Of a DNA stretch of 64,000 bases, positions 8,995 to 15,831 are shown piece after piece (the first letter of the stretch is position 1; every line of letters starts with the position of its first letter). The position numbers and the translations under genes are program-made. The DNA comes from Lachnospiraceae bacterium AF51-6-b8A (GTDB lineage: Bacteria > Bacillota > Clostridia > Lachnospirales > Lachnospiraceae), in contig JAQCZH010000002.1 in the NCBI GenBank assembly GCA_027682585.1, forward strand, positions 124,001 to 188,000. The letters run 5' to 3'. Below the pieces are notes generated by a model, which was not told the DNA's origin, made no database searches, and saw only the letters and a list, made by a program, of their open reading frames with translations.

Positions 8995-9537
8995 TTAAAA
9001 ATCGTCCTCATCGTCCTCGAAGTCGTCGCTAAAGTCGGACTCCGCAGATGCTCTAGCCGCACCCAGCGGATCACCATCGGACAGCTTCTGGATGTTGTTA
9101 AGCCCTACTCCGATGCCCTTGTTGCCGTTGGAGTTGAAGGGGAAGAAGTTGATGGAGGCCCTCCCCCAGCAACCGCTATAGACTTCATCGGGGTCTAAAA
9201 TCTCGTTCAGGTCCTTGTCGACGATACCAGGCTTCTGCTGCGAGTTGGCATTGAGAAACATCATGTCCTCATACTCTTCTGCCTCTGCTTCTCTCTCCTC
9301 CCCATCACGCAGGGGAAGCTTAAGGTTGACCGGCTTCTTGCCATTCCACTTGGAGCTGACGCCCTCTTGGATAGCCTCATCAATAGCTGCTTTAATCTTC
9401 TTTAAGGTCTTCTTATCGTCCTTGGGGATGAGCAGGCAGACGGAATACTTAGCGTCCTGTCCCTCCACAAAGGACCGTGACTTAAAAATGTTAACGTATG
9501 ACAGACGGCACTTACCTGTGATTACTTTTGTAGACAT
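8995..9537 (-). CDS. DUF2815 ssDNA-binding protein
   Basis: 180 residues beginning MSTKVITGKCRLSYVNIF, the hallmark start of DUF2815 proteins. The C-terminus is strongly acidic (SDFSDDFEDDEDDF), as in single-stranded DNA-binding proteins that recruit partners through an acidic tail. In prophages DUF2815 genes lie between DUF2800 and the family A polymerase, exactly as here, and act as ssDNA-binding replication proteins. It overlaps the end of the DUF2800 gene by 16 nt. Confidence 0.9.
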   Translation of the reverse strand: MSTKVITGKCRLSYVNIFKSRSFVEGQDAKYSVCLLIPKDDKKTLKKIKAAIDEAIQEGVSSKWNGKKPVNLKLPLRDGEEREAEAEEYEDMMFLNANSQQKPGIVDKDLNEILDPDEVYSGCWGRASINFFPFNSNGNKGIGVGLNNIQKLSDGDPLGAARASAESDFSDDFEDDEDDF

Positions 9538-10694
9538 GATTCCTCCTTAAAATCTTCTGCGGCCTTTTCCGCAGTGCTAAATGCTTTTCTCTTATCTGAT
9601 TCGGGCGCTAACACAGGCTTTCCCTGCGGTCTAATGACCAGATCGCCTAAAATCTCGACAAACTTCTTTTTACCAACAATCCGCTCCATAGCAGTAATAC
9701 CGTAGAGCTTTTTCTCGTAGAGCATGGCTTCGTCATAGCCGGCAGTCTGCAGAGCTTCCGCTACTTTGAGATCATCTACATACTTCCGCACGGACCTGCC
9801 CTCGACCAGCTTCCAGCCGGGGTACTCGTGGCCATCTAGAGCCTGCGCCAGAGCATAGTCGCTCACATCCTTGACCCAGTGAGTCAGCTCATCGGCCCTC
9901 TTAAGCACATCGGCTATCTCCTCATCCGAGAGGAGCGGCGGCAGCTTAAAATCAGCCTTGGCCAGCTCTAAGTTATATTCAGCCCGCTTTCTGCAGGTGG
10001 CTTTTGCCGGACAGAATCTGCACCAGTCACCGGTCTCGTAAACGTCCATCCCATCAAAAGCGGCTTGCGCTCTTGGAGCGACGATGGTCTCCGCCCACTC
10101 CAATAAATCCTTAAGTGGGAGCTCCTCTGTGCTGATATGATCAAGTCTTGGCTGGATGATCGTCATTCGTACGGTATCAAAGTCATACAGGTCGCTAAAA
10201 AGCCCTGCCGCTCCAAGGCCATACAGCCTTAACTGCGGGTTGCCTTGGGCGCTAACCTTGATGCCTTTACCATACTTGAGATCAATCACCTGGATCGCTC
10301 CGCCGCCGATCACGACAGCATCTGACGTGCCAAACCCCTCCGGTATCCACTGCGCCAGGGAAAACTTTTGCTCCATCATGAGCTCAGCGTCCTCGCCAGC
10401 GGCGGCTTTTGCTTCCATCACCATATCGGCGTAGTAGTCAGTCGCCTCTTCCATCTCTCCGCAGTAGTACTGTGATTTTTTGATTTTTCGAAGCTCTGCG
10501 GCGTACTTCTGAGGGCTTATCTCACCCTCTGCTTTTCTCAGCTTTAATTCCCCTAGGGAGTGGGCTATCGTGCCCTCTTCGGCATAGCTGCTAGAGCTAG
10601 TATCTGGGCACAACTCTGACAGGGCTACTGACCCGGGGCAGTTGATCCAGCGACTGGCACTAGAGGCCGACAGCTTGGCGTGCTCACTCGGCAT
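9522..10694 (-). CDS. DUF2800 Cas4-like nuclease of the phage replication module
   Basis: 390 residues starting MPSEHAKLSASSASRW, the typical DUF2800 N-terminus. A PD-(D/E)xK nuclease core is visible at VIDLKYGKGIKV (about residue 140, the DxK pair) with a following QLRLYGLG helix. A cysteine cluster, DWCRFCPAKATCRKR (about residues 222-236), matches the iron-sulfur type of Cas4/AddB-like nucleases. The presumed role is exonucleolytic processing in phage recombination or replication. The start overlaps the preceding gene by 11 nt. Confidence 0.9.
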   Translation of the reverse strand: MPSEHAKLSASSASRWINCPGSVALSELCPDTSSSSYAEEGTIAHSLGELKLRKAEGEISPQKYAAELRKIKKSQYYCGEMEEATDYYADMVMEAKAAAGEDAELMMEQKFSLAQWIPEGFGTSDAVVIGGGAIQVIDLKYGKGIKVSAQGNPQLRLYGLGAAGLFSDLYDFDTVRMTIIQPRLDHISTEELPLKDLLEWAETIVAPRAQAAFDGMDVYETGDWCRFCPAKATCRKRAEYNLELAKADFKLPPLLSDEEIADVLKRADELTHWVKDVSDYALAQALDGHEYPGWKLVEGRSVRKYVDDLKVAEALQTAGYDEAMLYEKKLYGITAMERIVGKKKFVEILGDLVIRPQGKPVLAPESDKRKAFSTAEKAAEDFKEESCLQK

Positions 10695-11007
10695 CCTCTA
10701 CCTCCTTGACCTTAGTCATGAGCTCACCCAGCTTCTCATCGGGGACGCTTGTGAGCTTGTCAAAGCCCATACCATGGATCAGCTCACTTGCGATCTTCTT
10801 TCCGGTCCTTTTGTTGAGCTCTGCTAATGCTCTGCGCACTTCTACACGATCCACGACGGGGGGCTTTTCTGCTTTCTCCGGTGTAGCTGTAGGCTCTTCT
10901 TCCATCTGCTTCTCAGCTTTTTTGAGGCTTTTAATCTCCACAATCTTGCCGGGCACCATGTTCGCCCGGAACTCCTCCATGCTTTCAAACTCAACTGTAA
11001 TTTTCAT
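10684..11007 (-). CDS. Hypothetical phage protein preceding DUF2800
   Basis: 107 residues, start MKITVEFESMEEFRANM with an AGGAGAAAC ribosome binding site. It has a short N-terminal beta-strand segment, a charged, proline-containing linker (EEEPTATPEKAEKPP, about residues 36-50) and a C-terminal helical domain (RALAELNKRTGKKI ... KVKEVEDAE). Proteins of this organisation are regularly encoded just upstream of DUF2800 in Firmicutes prophages, but I know no proven function. The gene overlaps the DUF2800 start. Confidence 0.75.
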   Translation of the reverse strand: MKITVEFESMEEFRANMVPGKIVEIKSLKKAEKQMEEEPTATPEKAEKPPVVDRVEVRRALAELNKRTGKKIASELIHGMGFDKLTSVPDEKLGELMTKVKEVEDAE

Positions 11008-11088
11008 AATGTTTCTCCTATGCTATACTGTGGTTGGTGAGATTTTTGCTTCGGGGTCCTGCTATAGCCCCGGAGCACTTTTTATGTC
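11001..11088 (+). ncRNA. Candidate short antisense RNA with its own promoter and terminator
   Basis: On the plus strand, opposite to the operon, a -35-like TTTTCA (11001-11006), a 17-nt spacer and an extended -10 TATGCTATACT ending at 11029 are followed after about 18 nt by a GC-rich hairpin (11048-11077, GGGG...CCCC with seven or more pairs) and CTTTTT. The predicted transcript is about 50 nt and lies antisense to the leader of the 107-residue protein gene. There is no open frame in it. Confidence 0.4.
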
Positions 11089-11112
11089 CTGCAAGATCGA
11101 TCACCTCCTTTC

Positions 11113-11205
11113 TTATGCAATCCATAGAACCACTGCCATAAGCCCAATCGCCATAGCCCAGAGGGCAGCTGCCTTTAGCGCATCAAGTATCCTTACTTTT
11201 CTCAT
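11113..11205 (-). CDS. 30-residue phage membrane peptide
   Basis: A short frame starting MRKVRILDALKAAALWAM with a GAGGAGG ribosome binding site 8 nt upstream and ending in VLWIA. A basic N-terminus is followed by one hydrophobic helix that spans the membrane (about residues 9-29). The start overlaps the stop of the hexapeptide-repeat gene as ATGA, supporting real translation. Function unknown; similar single-helix peptides are common in prophage early operons. Confidence 0.6.
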   Translation of the reverse strand: MRKVRILDALKAAALWAMAIGLMAVVLWIA

Positions 11206-11534
11206 CTTTTTGCCTCCTCTTCGTCGCACACCAGAGCATGGCCGGTCACCAGAACATGGCCGGTCACCAGAGCGTGGTCGCACACCAGAGCATGGCCGGT
11301 CACCAGAGCGTGGCCGGTCACCAGAGCGTGGCCGGACACCCAAGCATCGCCGGTCACCAGAGCATCGCCGGACACCCAAGCATCGCCGTCATGACTTAAA
11401 TTTTCTTCTTTTTCGACGTATCCACCCAAGCCACCGGCTTTTACATCGCCAAAATCGATCAATGCTTTAATCCGATAAAGCCGTCCAAACTCTGTATCGA
11501 TTGTGTCAGAGGTCAACTCAAATTTCTTTTCCAT
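11202..11534 (-). CDS. Phage protein with tandem hexapeptide (beta-helix type) repeats
   Basis: 110 residues from the ATG at 11534 (GAGAGG upstream); a longer frame to 11576 lacks a good site. The N-terminus (MEKKFELTSDTI...LYRIKALIDFGDVKAG) resembles the cap of phage beta-helix proteins. From about residue 53 hexapeptides of the type DAWVSG, HALVTG and HALVCD repeat about ten times. This period of six with hydrophobic residues at fixed positions is expected for a left-handed beta-helix. The role is unknown. The underlying DNA is a tandem 18-bp repeat, so the coil number can change by slippage. Confidence 0.7.
   Translation of the reverse strand: MEKKFELTSDTIDTEFGRLYRIKALIDFGDVKAGGLGGYVEKEENLSHDGDAWVSGDALVTGDAWVSGHALVTGHALVTGHALVCDHALVTGHVLVTGHALVCDEEEAKR
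11222..11393. repeat. Tandem 18-bp repeat inside the hexapeptide gene
   Basis: About nine consecutive 18-bp units, variants of CGGTCACCAGAGCATGGC, lie between 11225 and 11393. Some units are identical and others differ by one to four bases (GAACATGGC, GCGTGGT, CCAAGCATCGC). One unit encodes one hexapeptide, so unit gain or loss keeps the frame. Confidence 0.85.
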
Positions 11535-11539
11535 CGCTT

Positions 11540-11707
11540 TTACCTCTCTTGTGCATAGTAAAAAAGTGTCAGCCATGCAATCCCGCCCATCACCATAGCG
11601 GCAGGGATCAGGCTCTCGCTGTCTAAGAGCATCGCCCCGATCACGCAGGTTGCCGCCGCTAATGCTGTGATTGTGCGCAGGATTGTGTTGTGTAGTTTTC
11701 TTCTCAT
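11540..11707 (-). CDS. 55-residue phage membrane protein
   Basis: The frame begins MRRKLHNTILRTITALAAA behind GGGAGTGAGG and ends FYYAQER. It has two hydrophobic stretches (about residues 10-27 and 33-48) separated by a DSES turn, so it is a small two-helix membrane protein. It lies between the hexapeptide-repeat protein and a Cro-like regulator in the leftward early operon. Function unknown. Confidence 0.6.
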   Translation of the reverse strand: MRRKLHNTILRTITALAAATCVIGAMLLDSESLIPAAMVMGGIAWLTLFYYAQER

Positions 11708-11711
11708 TTGC

Positions 11712-11951
11712 TTACCTCACTCCCAGTAACTCCACTCTGTCATGATCATCTAAAGCCTTGCAGAGGATCCGCAGCTCCCGCAGAGTCATGTAAGACGGAT
11801 CCCTCATGCGACTGTAGAGGGTCGATCCTCCGATCCCTAACCTCTTGGCAAGCTCTGGATCGCTAAGCCCTTCCAGCTCCTGATACTTGCGTATGATGCT
11901 TTTCGTCCTGCGGTCTTCCATGTCCGTCTCGGATGCTTTTAGCCTTGGCAT
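11712..11951 (-). CDS. Small helix-turn-helix regulator
   Basis: 79 residues. The core LSDPELAKRLGIGGSTLYSRMRDP (about residues 29-52) is a Cro/CI-type helix-turn-helix followed by a short helix LRELRILCKALD. The ATG at 11951 has a strong GGAAAGGAGG site. It overlaps the C-terminal codons of the preceding XRE gene by 89 nt in another frame. In prophages such proteins regulate early-operon expression. Confidence 0.75.
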   Translation of the reverse strand: MPRLKASETDMEDRRTKSIIRKYQELEGLSDPELAKRLGIGGSTLYSRMRDPSYMTLRELRILCKALDDHDRVELLGVR

Positions 11952-12153
11952 CTGAGTCCTCCTTTCCGATCACCACGCTAAGTCCAAGAGCCTTTAGCGT
12001 GAGATCTGCTTTTTCTAGGGTGATCCCTCCTCCTTTTAGCCAGTAACTCACATTGCTTTTTGAGACACCGACCTGTCTGGCGAGTTCGCATGTACTTACC
12101 TTCTGTTTTTCTTTTTCTTCCTTGATCAGGTTCATCACTTCTCTTGCATCCAT
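11863..12153 (-). CDS. XRE-family regulator
   Basis: 96 residues from the ATG at 12153 (AAAGAAAGGTC upstream). The helix-turn-helix is VSTCELARQVGVSKSNVSYWLKGG (about residues 19-42). The tail SDAKAKSIRDGHGRPQDEK is polar. The frame remains open about 53 codons further upstream, but that part lacks a ribosome binding site and crosses the opposite-strand small gene, so it is rejected. The tail overlaps the next gene strongly, so the last 30 residues could be under little constraint. Confidence 0.7.
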   Translation of the reverse strand: MDAREVMNLIKEEKEKQKVSTCELARQVGVSKSNVSYWLKGGGITLEKADLTLKALGLSVVIGKEDSDAKAKSIRDGHGRPQDEKHHTQVSGAGRA

Positions 12154-12235
12154 GCTATTGACCTTTCTTTTTACCGGTACTATATTTAGTGCAGAACATT
12201 TATTCGCGTACCAGATAAAGAAAGGAGGTGAAAGA

Positions 12236-12367
12236 ATGGCTAAGGGCAAGGTAACTTCTCCACGCGCGGCAAGTGCGGCTTCAAAGGTTCTTCGTGATGG
12301 CAGAACAAGCAAGGCGTCTAAAACCGCTGCAGGTAGTGCGCTATCTCAGCGCCAATCAAAGAAATAA
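12236..12367 (+). CDS. Small basic protein encoded opposite to the early operon
   Basis: 43 residues, start MAKGKVTSPRAASAAS behind AAAGGAGGTGAAAGA, an ideal ribosome binding site. It is rich in K, S and A and ends QRQSKK. Similar tiny basic Ser/Ala-rich proteins recur next to phage and element regulators in Clostridia; no function is known to me. It reads rightward into the ImmA-like gene and overlaps its last codons tail to tail by 12 nt. Confidence 0.65.
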   Translation: MAKGKVTSPRAASAASKVLRDGRTSKASKTAAGSALSQRQSKK

Positions 12368-12643
12368 CTTCGGATTATCTCGGATGACTTGGTGTAAGGC
12401 AGTCGCAATGCTTTGCACCTTGTTTTCATCCGTACACAGATCTTCATAGCCAAAAAGATCGAAGATCGCATGCATGATCTCGTGCATTAGAACTTGATTT
12501 TTCAAATCTCTTGGCATGGTCTTGTCAATTTTGATGCGATTGGTTAAGAAGTTAATTTCTCCCCTTCGCAACTCATCTTTGCTCACGCATTCAACCTCTT
12601 CAATCTCGTAATCAAGACCCAGTATTCTAACGGCCTTGGTCAT
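12356..12643 (-). CDS. ImmA/IrrE-type metallopeptidase-like protein
   Basis: 95 residues with the zinc motif HEIMHAI (about residue 54) and a following D-rich helix. ImmA/IrrE relatives cleave or inactivate XRE repressors of mobile elements and so release them from repression. It is encoded downstream of the Cro-like gene in the leftward transcript. It is short for the family, essentially the catalytic core only. Confidence 0.75.
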   Translation of the reverse strand: MTKAVRILGLDYEIEEVECVSKDELRRGEINFLTNRIKIDKTMPRDLKNQVLMHEIMHAIFDLFGYEDLCTDENKVQSIATALHQVIRDNPKLFL

Positions 12644-12679
12644 CGGTTCCTCCTCTCCTCGTTCTGTTAGTTAGAATTT

Positions 12680-12692
12680 CTACTTAAAGTAG
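12680..12692. promoter_or_regulatory. Repressor operator-like palindrome downstream of the Cro-like gene
   Basis: CTACTT-A-AAGTAG is a perfect 13-bp palindrome in the gap between the Cro-like gene and the ImmA-like gene. It matches the palindromes at 12953-12994 upstream of the repressor, so the same protein probably binds here. Confidence 0.6.
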
Positions 12693-12695
12693 AGT

Positions 12696-12938
12696 TTAAG
12701 GGATAAAAATAAAATCTATTGGGCACTTATAAATCTCACTTAAAAGATATAGATTTGCCCTGTCAATTTTTGTAGACCCGTTTTCCCAATTTGCTATCGT
12801 TTGCTTGCTTTTATGGGCTTTTGCCCCGGCCTCTTCTTGCGTCAACCCAGCATTGACGCGGGCGGCGGCCAGAGTAATTCTGAATCGAGACTTATCTTCC
12901 ACTCTCTTCTCTCCTTTCTCCGTTTTTCCGATCGGCAT
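12696..12938 (-). CDS. Cro-like XRE regulator, divergent from the CI repressor
   Basis: 80 residues with a clear XRE domain: FRITLAAARVNAGLTQEEAG then KAHKSKQTIANWENG (about residues 17-55). It is transcribed divergently from the CI-like gene and separated by an operator-rich 118 bp, the classic lysis-lysogeny switch. The start may be the ATG at 12938 or the internal valine/methionine near VEDKSRF; the first has the sequence GGAGAGAAG-like material only weakly placed, so the exact N-terminus is uncertain. Confidence 0.8.
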   Translation of the reverse strand: MPIGKTEKGEKRVEDKSRFRITLAAARVNAGLTQEEAGAKAHKSKQTIANWENGSTKIDRANLYLLSEIYKCPIDFIFIP

Positions 12939-12952
12939 GTCTATATGCTAAT

Positions 12953-13033
12953 CTACTAAAAGTAGAATGTCAATGCTTTTTCTACAAAAAATAGAATTTA
13001 TGTTGAATATTTCTACTTTGCGTGTTAAAGTAC
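12953..13033. promoter_or_regulatory. Three-operator switch region of the prophage
   Basis: Three related sites occur about 30 bp apart: CTACTAAAAGTAG (12953-12965), CTACAAAAAATAG (12982-12994) and an imperfect site starting CTACTTTG at 13013 with AAAGTAC at 13027-13033. They share the CTAC...GTAG core with the palindrome at 12680-12692. They occupy the gap between divergent Cro-like and CI-like genes and overlap where promoters must lie. This layout resembles a lambda-type OR with three sites. Confidence 0.65.
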
Positions 13034-13056
13034 ACTCATACACGGAGGTATCTATC

Positions 13057-13458
13057 ATGGAAGAAAAGTACAGGAAGATATTTGCGCGAAATCTTTTATA
13101 TTATATGGAGAAATTCAACAAGACTCAAACCGACATTGTCATTGATTTGGATATAAATAAATCAGCGATTTCAACATGGTGCAACGGCACCAGAATGCCG
13201 CGAATGGACAAAGTCCAAAAACTTGCTGATTATTTCGGTGTCAACAAGTCCGATCTGCTGGAAGAACACTCTGCACCAGAAGAGGATGACTACTACATCA
13301 ATGAGGAGGCAAGACGCTTAGCCGATGCCATGCATAAGGATCCCCGCTATCAAGTCCTCTTCGACGCCAGCCGGAAGGTTAAGCCGGAGGACATCGAGAA
13401 GGTCAAGCGGATGATTGACCTGATGCGGGGCGACTACGACGGGGACGATCCGGCGTGA
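13057..13458 (+). CDS. CI-like XRE repressor without a peptidase domain
   Basis: 133 residues from the ATG at 13057 (CACGGAGG upstream). The XRE domain is KTQTDIVIDLDINKSAISTWCNG (about residues 18-40) followed by VQKLADYFGVNKSDLLEE. The rest is a short acidic helical tail ending in RGDYDGDDPA. There is no S24/LexA-like autocleavage domain, so induction probably works through the ImmA-like proteins encoded nearby rather than RecA-stimulated cleavage. It faces the Cro-like gene across the operator region. Confidence 0.8.
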   Translation: MEEKYRKIFARNLLYYMEKFNKTQTDIVIDLDINKSAISTWCNGTRMPRMDKVQKLADYFGVNKSDLLEEHSAPEEDDYYINEEARRLADAMHKDPRYQVLFDASRKVKPEDIEKVKRMIDLMRGDYDGDDPA

Positions 13459-13520
13459 GGAGTGATACGAAAGTTTAACCAAAAGTACAAAAAAATACAC
13501 TTTAAGTGTAAAAAACATGA

Positions 13521-13659
13521 TATAGTCTCTATAGAGATCGACTGTTGCGGTGAAGAATACAGCAGATGTGTATGTTTAACTTCCGCGGGTGACGGGGTGC
13601 GTAAGCGTAGAGTATTGCCCATGTGTATTAGAGACTTATCTTCGGATAAGTCTCTTTTT
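13521..13659 (+). ncRNA. Candidate type III antitoxin RNA
   Basis: A promoter with extended -10 TGATATAGT (13518-13526) lies 60 nt after the repressor gene. The following 130 nt hold no convincing protein but two related segments: GCGGTGAAG...ATGTGTAT (13547-13573) and GCGGGTGACG...ATGTGTAT (13585-13628). They are followed by a strong UUCG-capped terminator and then the toxin-like gene. Type III systems have exactly this order: promoter, repeat RNA, terminator, toxin. The repeats are imperfect and few, so the call rests mainly on layout and on the neighbouring protein. Confidence 0.5.
13630..13659 (+). terminator. Intrinsic terminator between candidate antitoxin RNA and toxin gene
   Basis: AGAGACTTATC-TTCG-GATAAGTCTCT forms an 11-pair stem with a UUCG tetraloop followed by a T-run. 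It lies 18 nt before the toxin-like start codon, where type III systems use a leaky terminator to set the RNA:protein ratio. Confidence 0.9.
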
Positions 13660-13676
13660 ATATCTAAGGGGAGCCA

Positions 13677-14114
13677 ATGAGATTAGTGACAATTAAGGGG
13701 TCGAAGTTACATAAATACACCAAGGATAGGGAAATGCTTCACAAGGCAAATCGACCCTGCGTTTTGATTATGAGACTGAAATATAAGGGGAAGCGTTACA
13801 CTTTTGCCGTCCCTCTAAGGTCAAATATCGCCCCGAATGTCCCGAAGTGGCAATACTACCCTCTGCCGCAACGAAAAACGACGAAAGATGGGCATAGGCA
13901 CGGGGTGCATTACATAAAGATGTTTCCAATCCGACGCGAAGATGCGGATCTGTATCACACAGAAAACAATATGTATGCTGCATTGATAAAAGCAGAACTC
14001 GAACTTGGAGAAAAGGAAATCATCAAAGATTGTCAAGCCTATCTTGATAGATATGCCACGGGGGAGCATCCCATGTACTCTACAGATATTGATTACTTAA
14101 TCACGCTGGTATAA
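13677..14114 (+). CDS. ToxN/CptN-like type III toxin candidate
   Basis: 145 residues. The central segment RPCVLIMRLKYKGKRYTFAV with the following PLRSNI (about residues 27-52) and HGVHYIKMFPI (about residue 77) resembles the beta-barrel core of ToxN/AbiQ/CptN endoribonucleases, in which a strand pair is followed by a P-L-x-S motif. Length fits the family (about 150-170). It starts 18 nt after a terminator with an AAGGGGAG ribosome binding site and is preceded by a short structured RNA. I infer an RNA-cleaving toxin held inactive by that RNA, serving prophage maintenance or phage defence. The family call is from pattern memory and has not been searched. Confidence 0.6.
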   Translation: MRLVTIKGSKLHKYTKDREMLHKANRPCVLIMRLKYKGKRYTFAVPLRSNIAPNVPKWQYYPLPQRKTTKDGHRHGVHYIKMFPIRREDADLYHTENNMYAALIKAELELGEKEIIKDCQAYLDRYATGEHPMYSTDIDYLITLV

Positions 14115-14124
14115 TGGAGATACT

Positions 14125-14358
14125 ATGGAAGTTATTGAATCAGATGTCAGAGTGGTTGAGCTCGACTTGCCGGAGTCAGTCGCCGGGTACACCATGCGGT
14201 CAGCTGACGACTACTACACGATTGTACTCAACAGCCGGCTGAATGCGTCCCGAAATCTGGCCACATACAGGCATGAGATAGCGCATATCCGGAGAGAGGA
14301 CTTTTCCTCTTCTACTGATGCCGGACTAATCGAGATATATGCGCACAAGGAGCTATAA
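14125..14358 (+). CDS. Small ImmA/IrrE-type metallopeptidase-like protein
   Basis: 77 residues containing the zinc motif YRHEIAHIRRED (about residues 48-59) and an ending EIYAHKEL. It starts 10 nt after the toxin-like gene with ATGGAGATACT as its leader, so both are co-translated. It is much shorter than classical ImmA but keeps the HExxH core and the downstream acidic residues. It may act on the prophage repressor or on toxin-related partners; this is inferred from position. Confidence 0.65.
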   Translation: MEVIESDVRVVELDLPESVAGYTMRSADDYYTIVLNSRLNASRNLATYRHEIAHIRREDFSSSTDAGLIEIYAHKEL

Positions 14359-14373
14359 GAAAGGGAGGTAACT

Positions 14374-14640
14374 ATGGGATTGTTTAATGCGGATATGATT
14401 CCAGGAAAAGCTGCAGGGTCTAAAAGTGATAAATATGTTGTGCTACAGGTGATCCTTACAGAAAAGTTAATCGGTACAGGATCAGGAGTAAGCAGCCTAT
14501 CAAATCTGCAGAAGGTCATCAATGATCAAGCAGCCAAAGGGTATCGATTACACACTATCACAACGGCATCATCCGGATCCAAGGGTTTTCTTGGCGGCGA
14601 TAAGATTCAAGCCACTATGGTGTTTGAAAGACTAGATTAG
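14374..14640 (+). CDS. DUF4177-like small protein
   Basis: 88 residues with the DUF4177-type pattern: KYVVLQVILTEKLIG, then LSNLQKVINDQAAKGYRLHT (about residues 43-62) and a final strand ATMVFERLD. The compact alpha/beta fold is common in Firmicutes but has no assigned biochemical role. GGGAGGTAACT provides a strong ribosome binding site 15 nt after the ImmA-like gene, so it is the last gene of the lysogeny-side operon. Confidence 0.75.
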   Translation: MGLFNADMIPGKAAGSKSDKYVVLQVILTEKLIGTGSGVSSLSNLQKVINDQAAKGYRLHTITTASSGSKGFLGGDKIQATMVFERLD

Positions 14641-14650
14641 TATAACAAAA

Positions 14651-14763
14651 GCCCCCTGGTTAGCGCCAGGGGGCAGAACTCCGTGAAGTGAATCACTAAG
14701 TCCTCAACAAGCATAGTGTAGCACTTCTCGGAGCACCTGCGAAGAAACAGGTGTTCTTTTTGT
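14651..14763 (+). other. Structured non-coding gap upstream of the integrase
   Basis: Two strong hairpins flank 56 nt of non-coding sequence. The first, GCCCCCTGG...CCAGGGGGC (14651-14674), has a T-rich flank only on the minus-strand side. The second, GAGCACCTG...CAGGTGTTC (14731-14756), is followed by TTTTTG and acts as a plus-strand terminator just before the integrase ribosome binding site. The arrangement could insulate or attenuate integrase transcription. Confidence 0.55.
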
Positions 14764-14784
14764 ACGAAAATTTGGAGGTGCACT

Positions 14785-15831
14785 ATGGCAACAGCGAAAA
14801 AGCAGGCTTCTGGCAACTGGAAAATCCGGATCTACGATTACACCGACACGACCGGCAAACAGCATTATAAGGCTTTTACAGCTAGGACTAAGAAAGAGGC
14901 TGAGCGGCTGGCCCTACAGTGGCAGGGGCGGTCCGTTGACTGTGATATGACCTTTGGGGAGGCGGCACAGGCTTATATCGATGAGCGCCGGCCTATCCTC
15001 TCCCCTTCTACGATACTTGGCTATGCGTCAGTGGCAAGACAAACGCAGCCTATCGCTAGTATAAGGATAAGCCAAATTACACAGGGTCAGATCCAAGCTC
15101 TTATATCTAGCATCTCTGCCTCGCACAGTCCAAAGACCGTCCGCAATCTCAACGGATTCATTAGCGCCGTGATGAAGCGTTATCGTCCCGGATTTCATCT
15201 TGAAACAAGACTTCCGCAGCGCATTCCAGATGATCTTTATATCCCCACGGATAAGGATATTCAAAGCATCTTATCGGTCACACGAGGCGATACCGAGTTG
15301 TATAGGGCTATCTTGCTGGCAGCCTATGGTCCTCTCCGACGCTCTGAAGTATGTGCCCTAGAGAGTCAGGACATACAAAACGGGGTGGCCCATATATCAA
15401 AAGCACTTGTGCGGGGCGAAAATGGCAAGTGGTATATCAAGCAGCCGAAGACACGCGCCGGCGATCGCTACATCCCTCTTCCGGCACGAGTCTTAGACGC
15501 TCTTAATGGCACAAAAGGTAGATATGTAATGATCACTCCTGATGCTTTATCAGAGCGGTTTTTTAAGGCCCTAAAGCGGGCAGGCGTGCATCACATGCGC
15601 TTTCATGCTCTCCGCCACTACTGTGCGTCTCAGCTCCACGCTCTAGGCATGCCGGATGCTTATATCATGGAGCGCGGTGGATGGGAATCGGATACTATCT
15701 TAAAGCAGGTCTACAGACATACTTTGTCCGACTACGCAGAGCAAGAAAATGCCAGGGTGAATGACATTCTAAACAGTAAAATTCCCAAAAACATGACCCC
15801 AAACATGACCTATAAAAGAAAAAGCCCATAA
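14785..15831 (+). CDS. int: Tyrosine integrase of the prophage
   Basis: 348 residues. An AP2-like N-terminal arm-binding segment (KKQASGNWKIRIYDYTDTTG) is followed by a SAM-like core-binding domain and the catalytic domain with R in PLRRSEVCAL (about residue 190), HALRHY (H-x-x-R, about residue 273) and the nucleophile in QVYRHTL (about residue 312). It recombines the phage attachment site with the chromosomal one. The gene ends 18 nt from the 3' end of tRNA-Leu, marking that tRNA as the integration site. GGAGGTGCACT precedes the start. Confidence 0.95.
   Translation: MATAKKQASGNWKIRIYDYTDTTGKQHYKAFTARTKKEAERLALQWQGRSVDCDMTFGEAAQAYIDERRPILSPSTILGYASVARQTQPIASIRISQITQGQIQALISSISASHSPKTVRNLNGFISAVMKRYRPGFHLETRLPQRIPDDLYIPTDKDIQSILSVTRGDTELYRAILLAAYGPLRRSEVCALESQDIQNGVAHISKALVRGENGKWYIKQPKTRAGDRYIPLPARVLDALNGTKGRYVMITPDALSERFFKALKRAGVHHMRFHALRHYCASQLHALGMPDAYIMERGGWESDTILKQVYRHTLSDYAEQENARVNDILNSKIPKNMTPNMTYKRKSP

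Noticed and set aside
11113-11379. An 88-codon arginine/cysteine-rich frame on the minus strand
   Set aside because: Most of it is the 18-bp repeat of the hexapeptide gene read in another frame. Only its last 30 codons, with their own ribosome binding site, are kept as a small membrane peptide.
13462-13680. A 72-codon plus-strand frame across the region before the toxin-like gene
   Set aside because: No ribosome binding site, it crosses a strong terminator, and its composition is atypical. A non-coding RNA explains the region better.
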